Below are positions 30,225-38,487 of a stretch of 64,000 nt of DNA, piece after piece. Origin of the DNA: JAFGQU01 sp964483625. GTDB taxonomy: Bacteria > Omnitrophota > Gorgyraeia > Duberdicusellales > 4484-171. Both the position numbers and the translations under genes were made by a program. The notes beneath the pieces were generated by a model. It was not told the origin of the DNA, made no database searches, and saw only the letters and a list, made by a program, of their open reading frames with translations. The DNA lies in contig CAZABB010000006.1 in assembly GCA_964483625.1 (NCBI GenBank), forward strand, positions 13,682 to 77,681. Direction: 5' to 3'. Positions within the stretch are counted from its first letter, which is position 1; the number at the start of each line of letters is the position of its first letter.

Positions 30225-30950
30225 ATGAAAAGAAAAAAAGGTTCTTCTGTCCGCTGGTTCGGCGACTGGGCGAATGAATATGATTCTACCTTAGGCAGTA
30301 TGGGGTTTCATTGCGGTCTGCTGGATTTGGTCGTTTCGGTCTCGGGCGTCAGGGATTCTGACAGGGTTCTGGACATCGGGTGTGGGACTGGCCTTCTGAG
30401 CCTCAGGTTTTTGAGGGCTTCGGAGTGTTCGGTTGTGGGTGTCGATAATTCCCGAGAGATGATTGGGATATTCCGTGAGAAGATTGAGAAGCTTGGCATC
30501 GGAGAAAAAATGAGACTCAGCCTGATGGATGCCTCTTCTCTCAGGTTCGGCAAGGAAAGTTTTGATGTTGTGGCTTCTACTGTTACGCTTCATCACCTAA
30601 AAGACAAGCTGAAATCCCTGAAAACTATCCATAAGATTCTCAGACCCAGCGGTAAACTGGTTATCGGAGATATCGACATGGACACTACCGGAAAGCTTAC
30701 TGATGAAAGAAGGATGAGAAGGATTCTCGATGTCCTTGCCGATGAGTGGATTTCTGCCCTGAAAGAGTCGGGAATTGACAGCTTTGAGAGGATGTTTGAC
30801 AACGGGAAGAAGCATATCCTTAACGACGGGGAATATTGCATCGACTTTAAGCAGTGGTCGAGATTGTGCAAGAAAGCAGGTTTTAAATCAGTATCAGTAA
30901 AATCTGTTCCAGGACACAGCAGGTTTAAGGTTCTGCTCGCAAGAAAGTAG
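30225..30950 (+). CDS. Class I SAM-dependent methyltransferase
   Basis: 241 residues. Motif I is RVLDIGCGTGLLSLRFL (about residues 47-63), followed by VVGVDNSREMI and the late FDVVASTVTLHHLKDKLKSL and GKLVIGDIDM, the UbiE/Methyltransf_11 pattern. The substrate is not evident; small molecules, tRNA or lipids are possible. It has its own archaeal-type promoter just after the defence operon. It lacks NPPY-type motifs, so it is not an amino-DNA methyltransferase. Confidence 0.8.
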   Translation: MKRKKGSSVRWFGDWANEYDSTLGSMGFHCGLLDLVVSVSGVRDSDRVLDIGCGTGLLSLRFLRASECSVVGVDNSREMIGIFREKIEKLGIGEKMRLSLMDASSLRFGKESFDVVASTVTLHHLKDKLKSLKTIHKILRPSGKLVIGDIDMDTTGKLTDERRMRRILDVLADEWISALKESGIDSFERMFDNGKKHILNDGEYCIDFKQWSRLCKKAGFKSVSVKSVPGHSRFKVLLARK

Positions 30951-30960
30951 AGCTTGCCTT

Positions 30961-31122
30961 ATGAAAAAGAATACGCAAAAAGAAGAGAAGAAAGCCTCTC
31001 TCCGCAATGATCTTACTCTGCCTTTGACTGTTCTTGAGATGATTGCCGACGGGAAAGATGTGCCGAAGAAAGATGTTTTGATTGCATTGAAAGAAATCAG
31101 AAAAGCAGCAGATAATCTTTGA
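30961..31122 (+). CDS. Small charged protein, 53 aa
   Basis: Starts 10 nt after the methyltransferase. Sequence MKKNTQKEEKKASLRNDLTL is followed by TVLEMIADGKDVPKKDVLIALKEIRKAADNL, a single helix-turn-helix-sized unit. No family recognised. Confidence 0.45.
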   Translation: MKKNTQKEEKKASLRNDLTLPLTVLEMIADGKDVPKKDVLIALKEIRKAADNL

Positions 31123-31177
31123 TTAAAAAGGAAAAAGATTATTAATCTTGAGAACATGTACTGGAGTAAGGTCGATA

Positions 31178-32068
31178 ATGGCAAAGAAAGAAAAACATGG
31201 CTGGATTTGGGATGAACAGGAGAAAGAATTGATTCTTTCTCTTAAAAGCAAACTGCGAACGAGATGTTTGCAGCTTAATACGCAATTATCACGATTTGAA
31301 GAATCTTTACCTGCCTATTCTGAAGAGGCTAATAACACTGCAAAACCTTATCTAAATCTTGCAGACGAATTGTTATCGCTTGATGGACGAACAGCAGGAC
31401 GGAAATATCAGCAGATGTCGCCTGAGGATGTACGGGGGGCACTTAAAAGACTGGAAATCCTGTATCAGGCATGGGTATTGTTTACTAATAGGGCAGACAT
31501 ACAGGAAGCTATTCGAGAGAGAAACAGGGATATGAGAAAAGAAGCACGAGGATTTAAGTCTGCCGCTTTGAAAAAGATAGAGAGCGAAGAATACAAAAAC
31601 CAGCTTGAGATGATAACGGATGCTTTGATAGTTCAGGCCGGTCAAGTGGTTCCTCTCAGCGGAGGGTTTCTCTCTCCATCTAAATTAGACAAAAAAGACA
31701 AAGAAATCCTGCAGCGGCTTCTCCTCGTTCATTTCGTCAGATTCTCATACGAATTCCATGCAGACAGAAAAGAACAAATGCGGAAATTCTTAGAAGCGCA
31801 TCCGGAGGGGACATTAAAGGATGTGATAACCCATGCTGTTTATATAGTCATTAAGAGCCATATTCTAAAATCTTCCCCCATGATTTCTCCTCAAAAACAC
31901 ATCCAATCCCTGTTTCTTAACTCTTTTGAAGGCCTGACTCGAAGTTTTGCGGAATGGAGGGATAAGAAACAATCTCTCAAAAAGCTTGATAAGGATTATT
32001 TCACCATTTTAGGGGCAGATTTTTCATTAACAGCTAAATCGGAAAAGGCTAAGCCACGAAAGGGATAG
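31178..32068 (+). CDS. Uncharacterised helical protein, 296 aa
   Basis: Start at MAKKEKHGWIWDEQEK, chosen because a TATA-like AAAGATTATTAATC lies about 38 nt upstream. The product is nearly all helical and basic, with no membrane segment, cysteine motif or nucleotide-binding motif. Notable are GWIWDEQEKELILSLKSKL at the N-terminus and a charged C-terminus ending KAKPRKG. No family is recognised. It lies at the end of the left-hand block, three bases before a convergent small gene. Confidence 0.6.
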   Translation: MAKKEKHGWIWDEQEKELILSLKSKLRTRCLQLNTQLSRFEESLPAYSEEANNTAKPYLNLADELLSLDGRTAGRKYQQMSPEDVRGALKRLEILYQAWVLFTNRADIQEAIRERNRDMRKEARGFKSAALKKIESEEYKNQLEMITDALIVQAGQVVPLSGGFLSPSKLDKKDKEILQRLLLVHFVRFSYEFHADRKEQMRKFLEAHPEGTLKDVITHAVYIVIKSHILKSSPMISPQKHIQSLFLNSFEGLTRSFAEWRDKKQSLKKLDKDYFTILGADFSLTAKSEKAKPRKG

Positions 32069-32070
32069 AT

Positions 32071-32301
32071 TTATTCCTTTACGCAGATTATGGTCTTTCC
32101 GTCGAATAATGAATTGCAGGATAGACAGAACCAGACACCTTTTAATGGTATGATTTTCCCTTCCGAAGAATCCTCGCCGAGCAATAAAGAGCAGTTCTCA
32201 AACCTTTCATAAGACTTGTCCGCTTCTCGCCAGCCAGCAACCTCAGAAGTGTTATAACTGCCACAGCCGGGGCATTTTTTATCAGGTGATTTGTCAGGCA
32301 C
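32071..32301 (-). CDS. Small zinc-ribbon protein, 76 aa
   Basis: CPGCGSYN near the N-terminus and FCLSCNSLF near the C-terminus form the two CxxC pairs of a zinc ribbon, about 45 residues apart. The start follows TAAAGGAGATATTTAG, with a strong AAAGGAG site. No family is recognised. Gap 32302-32440 holds no clear gene. Confidence 0.6.
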   Translation of the reverse strand: MPDKSPDKKCPGCGSYNTSEVAGWREADKSYERFENCSLLLGEDSSEGKIIPLKGVWFCLSCNSLFDGKTIICVKE

Positions 32302-32440
32302 TAAATATCTCCTTTAAAGAAAATATAGCATATATTTCTGATAGGGGCATATTAAAGAAAGCTGTATTGATGGGGGTGAGGGAGTTAATGGCTGTTGTTA
32401 AGAGGATTTGAATTTTTTTCTGAATGGGTTGTGTTCGAAT

Positions 32441-33016
32441 TTATGCACTTTGAATAGGTGGCATTCTTTGCAGAGGGTCATCGTATTTTTTTCCCAGTCT
32501 TTCCACCATCCCCTTTCTCATCTCATGCCTTCCATTCTCCCAGTCCAGCAGTGTAGAAGGGTCTATCCCTAACTCCTCTGCCATCTCCCTGTGGGTCTTC
32601 AGCAGGCTCAGGCGTAGTGCTCTCAGAACAATTCCTTTATTAGCTTCTCCATTCATTAGTCTTTGTTTGATCTCTTCGTGGTTGAAGAGAAGGGACTTTT
32701 CTATGCTGTATCTTTTTGACAGGGTTTCTTTGAGGACTTCCTGCGGTATCTGTATCTTTTGTAGGATTAGTTTCAGGCTTCTTATCTCTGGTGTCCGTTT
32801 GTCCTGTTCCCATGCGAGGAGTATGTCCTGACTGCATCCGATTTGTCCCGCCATCTGTCCGGCGGTCATTTCCCTGTCTATCCTTTCCTTTCTCAGATAC
32901 TGCCCGAAAGTCTTTGGTTTTGTGGTGTAATAGCCTCTCTGTTCGAGCAGGTCTAATTCAAGCTGTATGGTGATGGTAAGTGTTTCCCGTCGGTCGGTTT
33001 GCTTTGTGTTACGCAT
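32441..33016 (-). CDS. Tandem XRE-type helix-turn-helix protein at the comM junction
   Basis: 191 residues with two HTH domains: TFGQYLRKERIDREMTAGQM and a following QDILLAWEQDKRTPE (about 37-80), and GIVLRALRLSLLKTHREMAEELGIDPSTLLDWENGRHE (about 128-167). A strand-like TLTITIQLELDLLEQRGYYT precedes the first. The ATG at 33016 uses the bases of comM's Pro-Cys codons (CCATGC), so the gene starts exactly at the junction. The basic N-terminus looks natural for this family, but a truncated start cannot be ruled out. Confidence 0.7.
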   Translation of the reverse strand: MRNTKQTDRRETLTITIQLELDLLEQRGYYTTKPKTFGQYLRKERIDREMTAGQMAGQIGCSQDILLAWEQDKRTPEIRSLKLILQKIQIPQEVLKETLSKRYSIEKSLLFNHEEIKQRLMNGEANKGIVLRALRLSLLKTHREMAEELGIDPSTLLDWENGRHEMRKGMVERLGKKYDDPLQRMPPIQSA

Positions 33017-34071
33017 GGACAGGGGTTCATCGCCGCAATCGATAAAAATCGGGCCGGTAGCCGGACGCGGCGTGAAGCCCGGGCGATATGAACCGACCCT
33101 TCCTCAATCGGCTGCCGTAACGCCTCCAGAGAACTGCGGGAAAATTCCGGCAGTTCATCGAGGAACAATACGCCGTAATGAGCCAGAGTAATCTCCCCCG
33201 GCTGAACGCGTGTCCCCCCTCCCACCAGCGCCACTCCCGACGCGGTATGGTGAGGATTGCGGAACGGTCGCCTTTTAAGAAACGGCCGCTGAGGGTCAAG
33301 CTCACCGGCAATGCTGTAAATTCTGGTAACCTCAAGCGCTTCCTCATAGGACATATCCGGCAAAATCGTCGGGACCCGGCGAGCCAGCATCGTCTTCCCG
33401 ACCCCGGGCGGGCCGATGAGAATCATATTATGCATCCCGCTTACGGCGATCTCCATCGCTCTTTTGGCAAATACCTGCCCTTTTACCTCATCAAAGTCAA
33501 CGGGATAACGAGGCGTCACTCCTTCAAGTTTATCCTCAAGAGACGGCCGGACCGGTTCTTTAGGAATCGTCCCCGAAAGAAATCCTACCGCATCTTTCAG
33601 ACTCCTTACCGGATATACCTCTACCCCTTCAACCAGAGATGCCTCAAGAGCATTGCCCTGGGGAATAATCAATTTCTTCTTGAGTTCTCTCGCTTTCAGC
33701 GCGGCGGGAAACGCACCGGTTATGCCGCGAACACCTCCCTCCAAGGAAAGTTCACCCAGAATTAGACAATCGGAGAACACGACGGATATCTGCCCTGACG
33801 CCTGCAAGATTCCCAATGCGATGGCAAGATCGAAATGAGAACCTTCTTTTTTCACGTTCGCCGGGGCGACATTCACCGTTATCCGCTGCGCCGGGAAAAG
33901 ATAGCCGCTGTTTTTTACGCCGGAACGGACCCGATCCCGGCTTTCCTTAGCCGCGGTATCAAGCATCCCGACCAGAGATACAGCCGGCAGGCCGCGCTGG
34001 GAATCGACTTCGACCTCGACCCGATGAAGCTCAAGACCAGAATATGTGAGAGAAAAAAGCTTGGCGACCAT
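32953..34071 (-). pseudogene. comM: comM (YifB/Mg-chelatase-like AAA+), 3' part lost at junction
   Basis: About 353 genuine residues remain of a protein usually near 500-510. Present are the N-terminal Lon-protease-like domain (LPAVSLVGMLDTAAKESRDRV), the AAA+ Walker A GPPGVGKTMLA and the Walker B GVLFLDELPEF. The conserved SIAAMNPCPC is the last native segment. The expected continuation after CPC (G-Y) and the C-terminal helical domain are absent; 19 unrelated codons follow. ComM is a branch-migration helicase used in natural transformation, so function is probably lost here. The missing part should lie on the far side of the left-hand element if this is an insertion. Confidence 0.9.
33007..33016. 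other. Junction between left-hand element and bacterial comM
   Basis: Reading minus strand, comM codes ...MNPCPC and then departs from the family (VTQSKPTD...) and stops 19 codons later. The XRE gene of the left block begins at the ATGCG shared by both sides. Codon use and promoter type change at the same point. Either a real insertion boundary or an assembly join. Confidence 0.75.
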
Positions 34072-34311
34072 AATCGGTTCTTCTGTTTTGATCTATTGTA
34101 TGCCGGAAAGATAGGAGATGACAACAGGAAACTACTGTCCCGGTTCTCCTTTTTTCTGTCATGGTTCCACCTGGAAAAACCGCATCATACCGGGAAAACC
34201 TTTAAAATATTACGCCGTGTGGTAAAATACACCATCCTGGCAGTTCACCCGTGCTTCCGTTATCCCGTTGTTATGAACGGGTAAACGCAAAAACGGGCTA
34301 ACCCGAAACAT

Positions 34312-36255
34312 ATGAAAAAATATTCGTTAGATTCATTCCAGACTCCCCATACGGTCGAATTCGACGGCAATCTGAATGAACAACAACGCAAAGTCGTCCG
34401 GGAAGCTGACGGTCCGGCTCTGGTTTTAGCCGGCGCCGGCAGTGGCAAAACCCGGGTGCTTATCTACCGTCTGGCACATCTTCTGGAAACAGGCATCCCG
34501 CCCCAAGAAATCCTTCTGGTCACCTTCACCAACAAAGCCGCGGCCGAGATGTCGCACCGGGCCGAAAGCCTCCTGAAACGAACATTGAATGATTTGTGGT
34601 CGGGGACATTCCACCATATCGGCAACGTGATTTTACGGAAAGAGGCCGCGGTCTTAGGCTATACCTCCAATTTTACGATTATCGACCGGGAAGATTCGCT
34701 CGATTTTTTCGACGACTGCATCGAAGAACTCGGGCTGGACAAACGGGACAAACTATTTCCCAAGAAAAATGTCATAAGCAATATCTGGTCGCTTTCGGTC
34801 AGCTCCCTGAAAGAATCCGAAGAAGTCATAAGTTCTTGTTATCCCCATCTGGAAGAATTCATCCCGGCGATAAAAAAAGTCATCCATCTCTACGGCAAGA
34901 AAAAGAAAGAAGCCAATGTTATGGATTTCTCCGATTTGCTGTCGAGGTGGCTCCAGCTTATGCAGAATGAATCCCTGGCCGAAAAGTACAGCCGCCTGTT
35001 CCGCTATATCCTCGTCGACGAGTATCAGGATACCAACCGTATTCAGTTCGAACTCCTCCAGAAAATATCTTCTTTCCACAACAACATTCTCGTTGTCGGC
35101 GATGACGCCCAGTCCATCTACTCATTCCGCGCCGCCGATATCAATAATATCCTTGATTTTCCCAAGACCTTCCCCGGCGCACGGATATTCAAACTGGAAA
35201 CCAACTACCGTTCCTCACCCCAGATCCTTTACCTGGCAAACCAGATCATCAAACATAACATAAACCAGTTCCCCAAAGAATTAAAGGCGGTAAAGAAAGG
35301 GGGTGAAATCCCGGTAATCGTAAAAACCAAAGATGTCTACGGTCAGGCCCGTTTCGTCGCCCAGAGAGTCCTTGACCTCATCCGCGAGGGAATGACGCTG
35401 AAAAATATCGCCGTTCTATTCCGTTCCCGGTTTCAAGCGCTGGAGCTGGAAATGGAACTACTGAAACGGAATATCCCCTACATCGTACGGGGCGGAATGA
35501 GATTTTTCGAACAATCGCACATTAAAGACGTCCTTTCTTACCTGCGTTACCAGATGAACACCCGCGATGAAATTTCATTTAAACGCGCCGTCTGCCTGCA
35601 TCGGGCCATCGGCCGGGGGTACGCTGCGAAAATATACCATAAATTGAACCAGGAGGGGAAGAATTTCGCTGCGGTTACAAAAGAACTGCCGAAACGGCAG
35701 CGGGAAGGCTTCAAAGAATTCACCCGACTCATCAGTCAGATCGACAAGAACTCATCAGCCGAGCAAGCGGTACGCACGATCATGAAATCCTACCAGGATC
35801 ATTGCTATCTTTCTTTCGATAACCCCCAAGACCGTATTCAGGATCTTGAAGAACTGGCAAAAATGGCTCACAGTTACGCGGGCGTAAAAGATTTCCTTCT
35901 CGATTTAGGCTCATATGAGGAATTTAAAGGGGAAACGGTAGTGTCGCCGAGAGACTCAAATGAACTTCTCGTCCTTTCAACCATACATCAGGCAAAAGGT
36001 CTTGAGTGGAACGTTGTATTTTTTATCGGGTTCTGTGACTATGAATTCCCTCACCCGAAATCGCTGGGGACACCGGAATCCATCGAGGAGGAACGCCGCC
36101 TGTTTTATGTGACGGTAACGCGGGCAAAAGACGAATTATATATTGTGTACCCGGAAACAAAATATACCTACCGCAACGGTTTGATCATTACCCGTGCTTC
36201 TCAATTTTACTGGGAGTTGCCGGGCTCAGCATTTGAAGAATGGGAAGCAATATAA
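34312..36255 (+). CDS. UvrD/PcrA/Rep-family DNA helicase
   Basis: 647 residues. SF1A motifs are in order: NEQQRKVV (Q motif), AGAGSGKTRVL (I), FTNKAAAEM (Ia), FRYILVDEYQDTN (II), GDDAQSIYSFRAA (III), LETNYRSS (IV), STIHQAKGLEWNVVFF (V) and RRLFYVTVTRAKDELY (VI). Slightly shorter than UvrD (about 720). It unwinds DNA 3' to 5' in repair or replication restart. It is transcribed divergently from comM; a TAAAAT-type -10 element lies near 34231. Confidence 0.93.
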   Translation: MKKYSLDSFQTPHTVEFDGNLNEQQRKVVREADGPALVLAGAGSGKTRVLIYRLAHLLETGIPPQEILLVTFTNKAAAEMSHRAESLLKRTLNDLWSGTFHHIGNVILRKEAAVLGYTSNFTIIDREDSLDFFDDCIEELGLDKRDKLFPKKNVISNIWSLSVSSLKESEEVISSCYPHLEEFIPAIKKVIHLYGKKKKEANVMDFSDLLSRWLQLMQNESLAEKYSRLFRYILVDEYQDTNRIQFELLQKISSFHNNILVVGDDAQSIYSFRAADINNILDFPKTFPGARIFKLETNYRSSPQILYLANQIIKHNINQFPKELKAVKKGGEIPVIVKTKDVYGQARFVAQRVLDLIREGMTLKNIAVLFRSRFQALELEMELLKRNIPYIVRGGMRFFEQSHIKDVLSYLRYQMNTRDEISFKRAVCLHRAIGRGYAAKIYHKLNQEGKNFAAVTKELPKRQREGFKEFTRLISQIDKNSSAEQAVRTIMKSYQDHCYLSFDNPQDRIQDLEELAKMAHSYAGVKDFLLDLGSYEEFKGETVVSPRDSNELLVLSTIHQAKGLEWNVVFFIGFCDYEFPHPKSLGTPESIEEERRLFYVTVTRAKDELYIVYPETKYTYRNGLIITRASQFYWELPGSAFEEWEAI

Positions 36256-36336
36256 AATATCAAAAATCAAAAACAGGTTTTTTCTTTCTTATTTTTTATG
36301 TTTGATATGTATTTTTAATATTTGTTATTTGCTTTT

Positions 36337-36897
36337 TTATTTTTTTGAGGAAATAAGGCTTAACGCTTCTTCTCTGGTCTTCTGATTGGAACGGAAGATC
36401 CCGCGAACCACACTGGTCACGGTCGTTGCCCCCGGTTTTTTCACCCCCCGCATCGTCATACAGAGATGTTCGGCTTCGATCACCACCATGACGCCTTTGG
36501 GTTTGAGTTTTTTCATGATCACATCGGCGACCGAAGTCGTAAGGCGCTCCTGAACCTGGAGTCGCCGGGCCAGACAATCCACAACCCGGGCAATCTTACT
36601 CAAACCCGTAATGCGATTCTGAGGGATATAGGCGACATGCGCGGTTCCGATAAACGGAAGCAGATGGTGTTCGCAGAGTGAATACAGCGGAATACCCTTG
36701 ATCAGGATAATCTCATCGTGCTTCTGCTCCAGGAAAATATCCAGTTCATCGGCCGGATCTTTATGTTCCCCCGAAAGTATTTCTTCATACATGTCGGCGA
36801 CTCGACGGGGTGTGGTCGCGATATCTTTACGCTTAAGATCGGCACCGATGCCTTCTAAAATGATTTTCGCCCCTTGACCTATTTTTTTCTTATCCAT
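36337..36897 (-). CDS. folE: GTP cyclohydrolase I
   Basis: 186 residues, full length. Signatures are SLCEHHLLPFIGTAHVAYIPQ (zinc Cys and His), KIARVVDCLARRLQVQERLT and AEHLCMTMRGVKKPGA. It makes dihydroneopterin triphosphate from GTP, the first step to folate or biopterin. The pterin dehydratase domain at 45664 and folC at 38480 belong to related pathways. Downstream (36256-36336) lies AT-rich ATCAAAAATC repeat sequence. Confidence 0.95.
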   Translation of the reverse strand: MDKKKIGQGAKIILEGIGADLKRKDIATTPRRVADMYEEILSGEHKDPADELDIFLEQKHDEIILIKGIPLYSLCEHHLLPFIGTAHVAYIPQNRITGLSKIARVVDCLARRLQVQERLTTSVADVIMKKLKPKGVMVVIEAEHLCMTMRGVKKPGATTVTSVVRGIFRSNQKTREEALSLISSKK

Positions 36898-36918
36898 AAT
36901 GTTTCATCCTTCCTTTTA

Positions 36919-37034
36919 TGCGCAGATGACCACAGAACAACCCTGCGAGCCCGGCGGATGATCGCTGATTTTTATCTGCGATGATCCCTGCCTGCCGGCA
37001 GGCAGATACGTCTCCTCATCTGCGATCCTCTGTG
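36919..37034. repeat. Intergenic repeat of CGCAGATGA/ATCTGCGAT words with a 16-bp palindrome
   Basis: GCAGATGA, ATCTGCGATGA, CATCTGCGAT and CTCTGTGT words recur in both orientations. TGCCTGCCGGCAGGCA at 36988-37003 is a perfect palindrome. A related block is at 47971-48048. Confidence 0.6.
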
Positions 37035-37041
37035 TCTCACC

Positions 37042-38487
37042 CTACTTCCCGATACAGAACCGGGTGAATATTTTATCCATTACCTCATCGTGCAATGTTT
37101 TACCCGTAAGCACATTCATTTTCGCGAATAATTCCCGCAAAGAGAAATGAATGAAATCAAGCGAATGTCCGGCCCGATGGAATTGAAGAGCCTTCTCCAC
37201 TTCCCGTTCCATCTGAACGAGAAGTTCCTTCTGCCATTGAGCCAAAAAGAGAACATCCTGATTTTTCGCGGTCCGGCCGGATGAAACCGCAGCCACAACA
37301 GCTTTCTCCAACGCGGCCATCCCTTTGTTTTTCAGAGCACTCATCTTGACCCGGCGCGCTTTCATTCGGTTTAACCGGTCACTCTTGAGCCGTTGCGGTA
37401 AATCGATTTTATTGAAAATGAGAATAACGTTCTTGTCCTGAACGGCATCCAGCAAAAACCGGTCATGAGGGCCAAGCGGTTTTGAAGAATCAAGAACGAT
37501 CAGGACAAGATCGGCTTCTTTGATCTTCCTCTGCGATTTCTCAATCGCCTTTTTGTCAATCAGATCCCTGGGTTCAAGGATGCCGGCGGTATCATGCATT
37601 TTAAGCGCCACACCGCGAATATATATCTCTTCCTGAATAACATCCCGAGTCGTTCCGGGAGTACGGGTTACAATAACCCGTTCCTGACGTAAGATGCGGT
37701 TGAACAGAGTCGACTTACCGACATTCGCTTTGCCGCAAATAACACAATGTATATCCCCGCGGGCCAGATCACCCCGCCGGGCGTCTTCAAGAAAAATCTT
37801 AACCGTACGCCTTATGCTCTCCAGATGATTCCTGATCTCATCATCCGAAACGGCCGTTTCTTCTTCGTCTTCGGGGAACTGGAGGGAGGCTTCAACACGC
37901 ATAACGAATTCGCTTATCTCATCAGACAGACGGCTGATTTTACGTGAATACTCACCGCGCAGCTGAGCCGCCGCCTGAGCCAGTGCCGATTCATTTTTTG
38001 CCTCAACAATATCAACAATACTTTGCGCCTGAAGCAGATCAATTCTACCTGAGATAAACGCCCGGTAGGTAAATTCGCCCGGCAATGCCAGCCGTACCCC
38101 GCGCTGGCAGAGCAGTTCCACGATTTTATTCACCGCCAGTGCGCCGCCGTGAGAAGAAATCTCTACCACATCCTGACGGGTATAGCTTTGGGGCTTGCGC
38201 ATCATAGTAACCAGCACCTCATCTACCACCTTCGCTTTTTTCCCCATCTTTGCTTTTTGATTTTTGATTTTTGATTTATCTACGATCCATCCGTAATGAA
38301 CCGAAAATCCCCGCGCCCGGCGAATATCTTTCTTTTTTGCCGGCAAGAACAATGCCGCCACCTGAGAGATCGCGTCCGGACCGGACACTTTAATAACTCC
38401 CAGGGCCGCTTTTCCGGCAGAAGTCGCCACGGCGCAGATCGTATCGTTATGATTATACCGGCTTATACCGGATACCGGTTCAGACAT
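37042..38487 (-). CDS. mnmE: tRNA modification GTPase MnmE (TrmE)
   Basis: 481 residues starting at MSEPVSGIS, inside the end of folC. The N-terminal tetrahydrofolate-binding domain (DTICAVATSAGKAALGVIKVSG), central helices, the G domain (GKANVGKSTLFNRIL, DTAGI, FNKIDL) and the C-terminal FCIGK are all present. With MnmG it modifies uridine 34 of tRNA. Near residues 70-78 the frame crosses TTTTTGATTTTTGATTT (38254-38278), encoding KSKIKNQKAK, an insertion not found in most MnmE proteins. Confidence 0.95.
   Translation of the reverse strand: MSEPVSGISRYNHNDTICAVATSAGKAALGVIKVSGPDAISQVAALFLPAKKKDIRRARGFSVHYGWIVDKSKIKNQKAKMGKKAKVVDEVLVTMMRKPQSYTRQDVVEISSHGGALAVNKIVELLCQRGVRLALPGEFTYRAFISGRIDLLQAQSIVDIVEAKNESALAQAAAQLRGEYSRKISRLSDEISEFVMRVEASLQFPEDEEETAVSDDEIRNHLESIRRTVKIFLEDARRGDLARGDIHCVICGKANVGKSTLFNRILRQERVIVTRTPGTTRDVIQEEIYIRGVALKMHDTAGILEPRDLIDKKAIEKSQRKIKEADLVLIVLDSSKPLGPHDRFLLDAVQDKNVILIFNKIDLPQRLKSDRLNRMKARRVKMSALKNKGMAALEKAVVAAVSSGRTAKNQDVLFLAQWQKELLVQMEREVEKALQFHRAGHSLDFIHFSLRELFAKMNVLTGKTLHDEVMDKIFTRFCIGK

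Noticed and set aside
33027..33765. Frames on either strand across comM resembling arginine-rich proteins
   Set aside because: They are shadows of the comM frame, whose Walker motifs identify it clearly.
36988..37003. TGCCTGCCGGCAGGCA as an attachment site
   Set aside because: Such palindromes are common repeat cores in bacterial spacers and no recombinase is adjacent.
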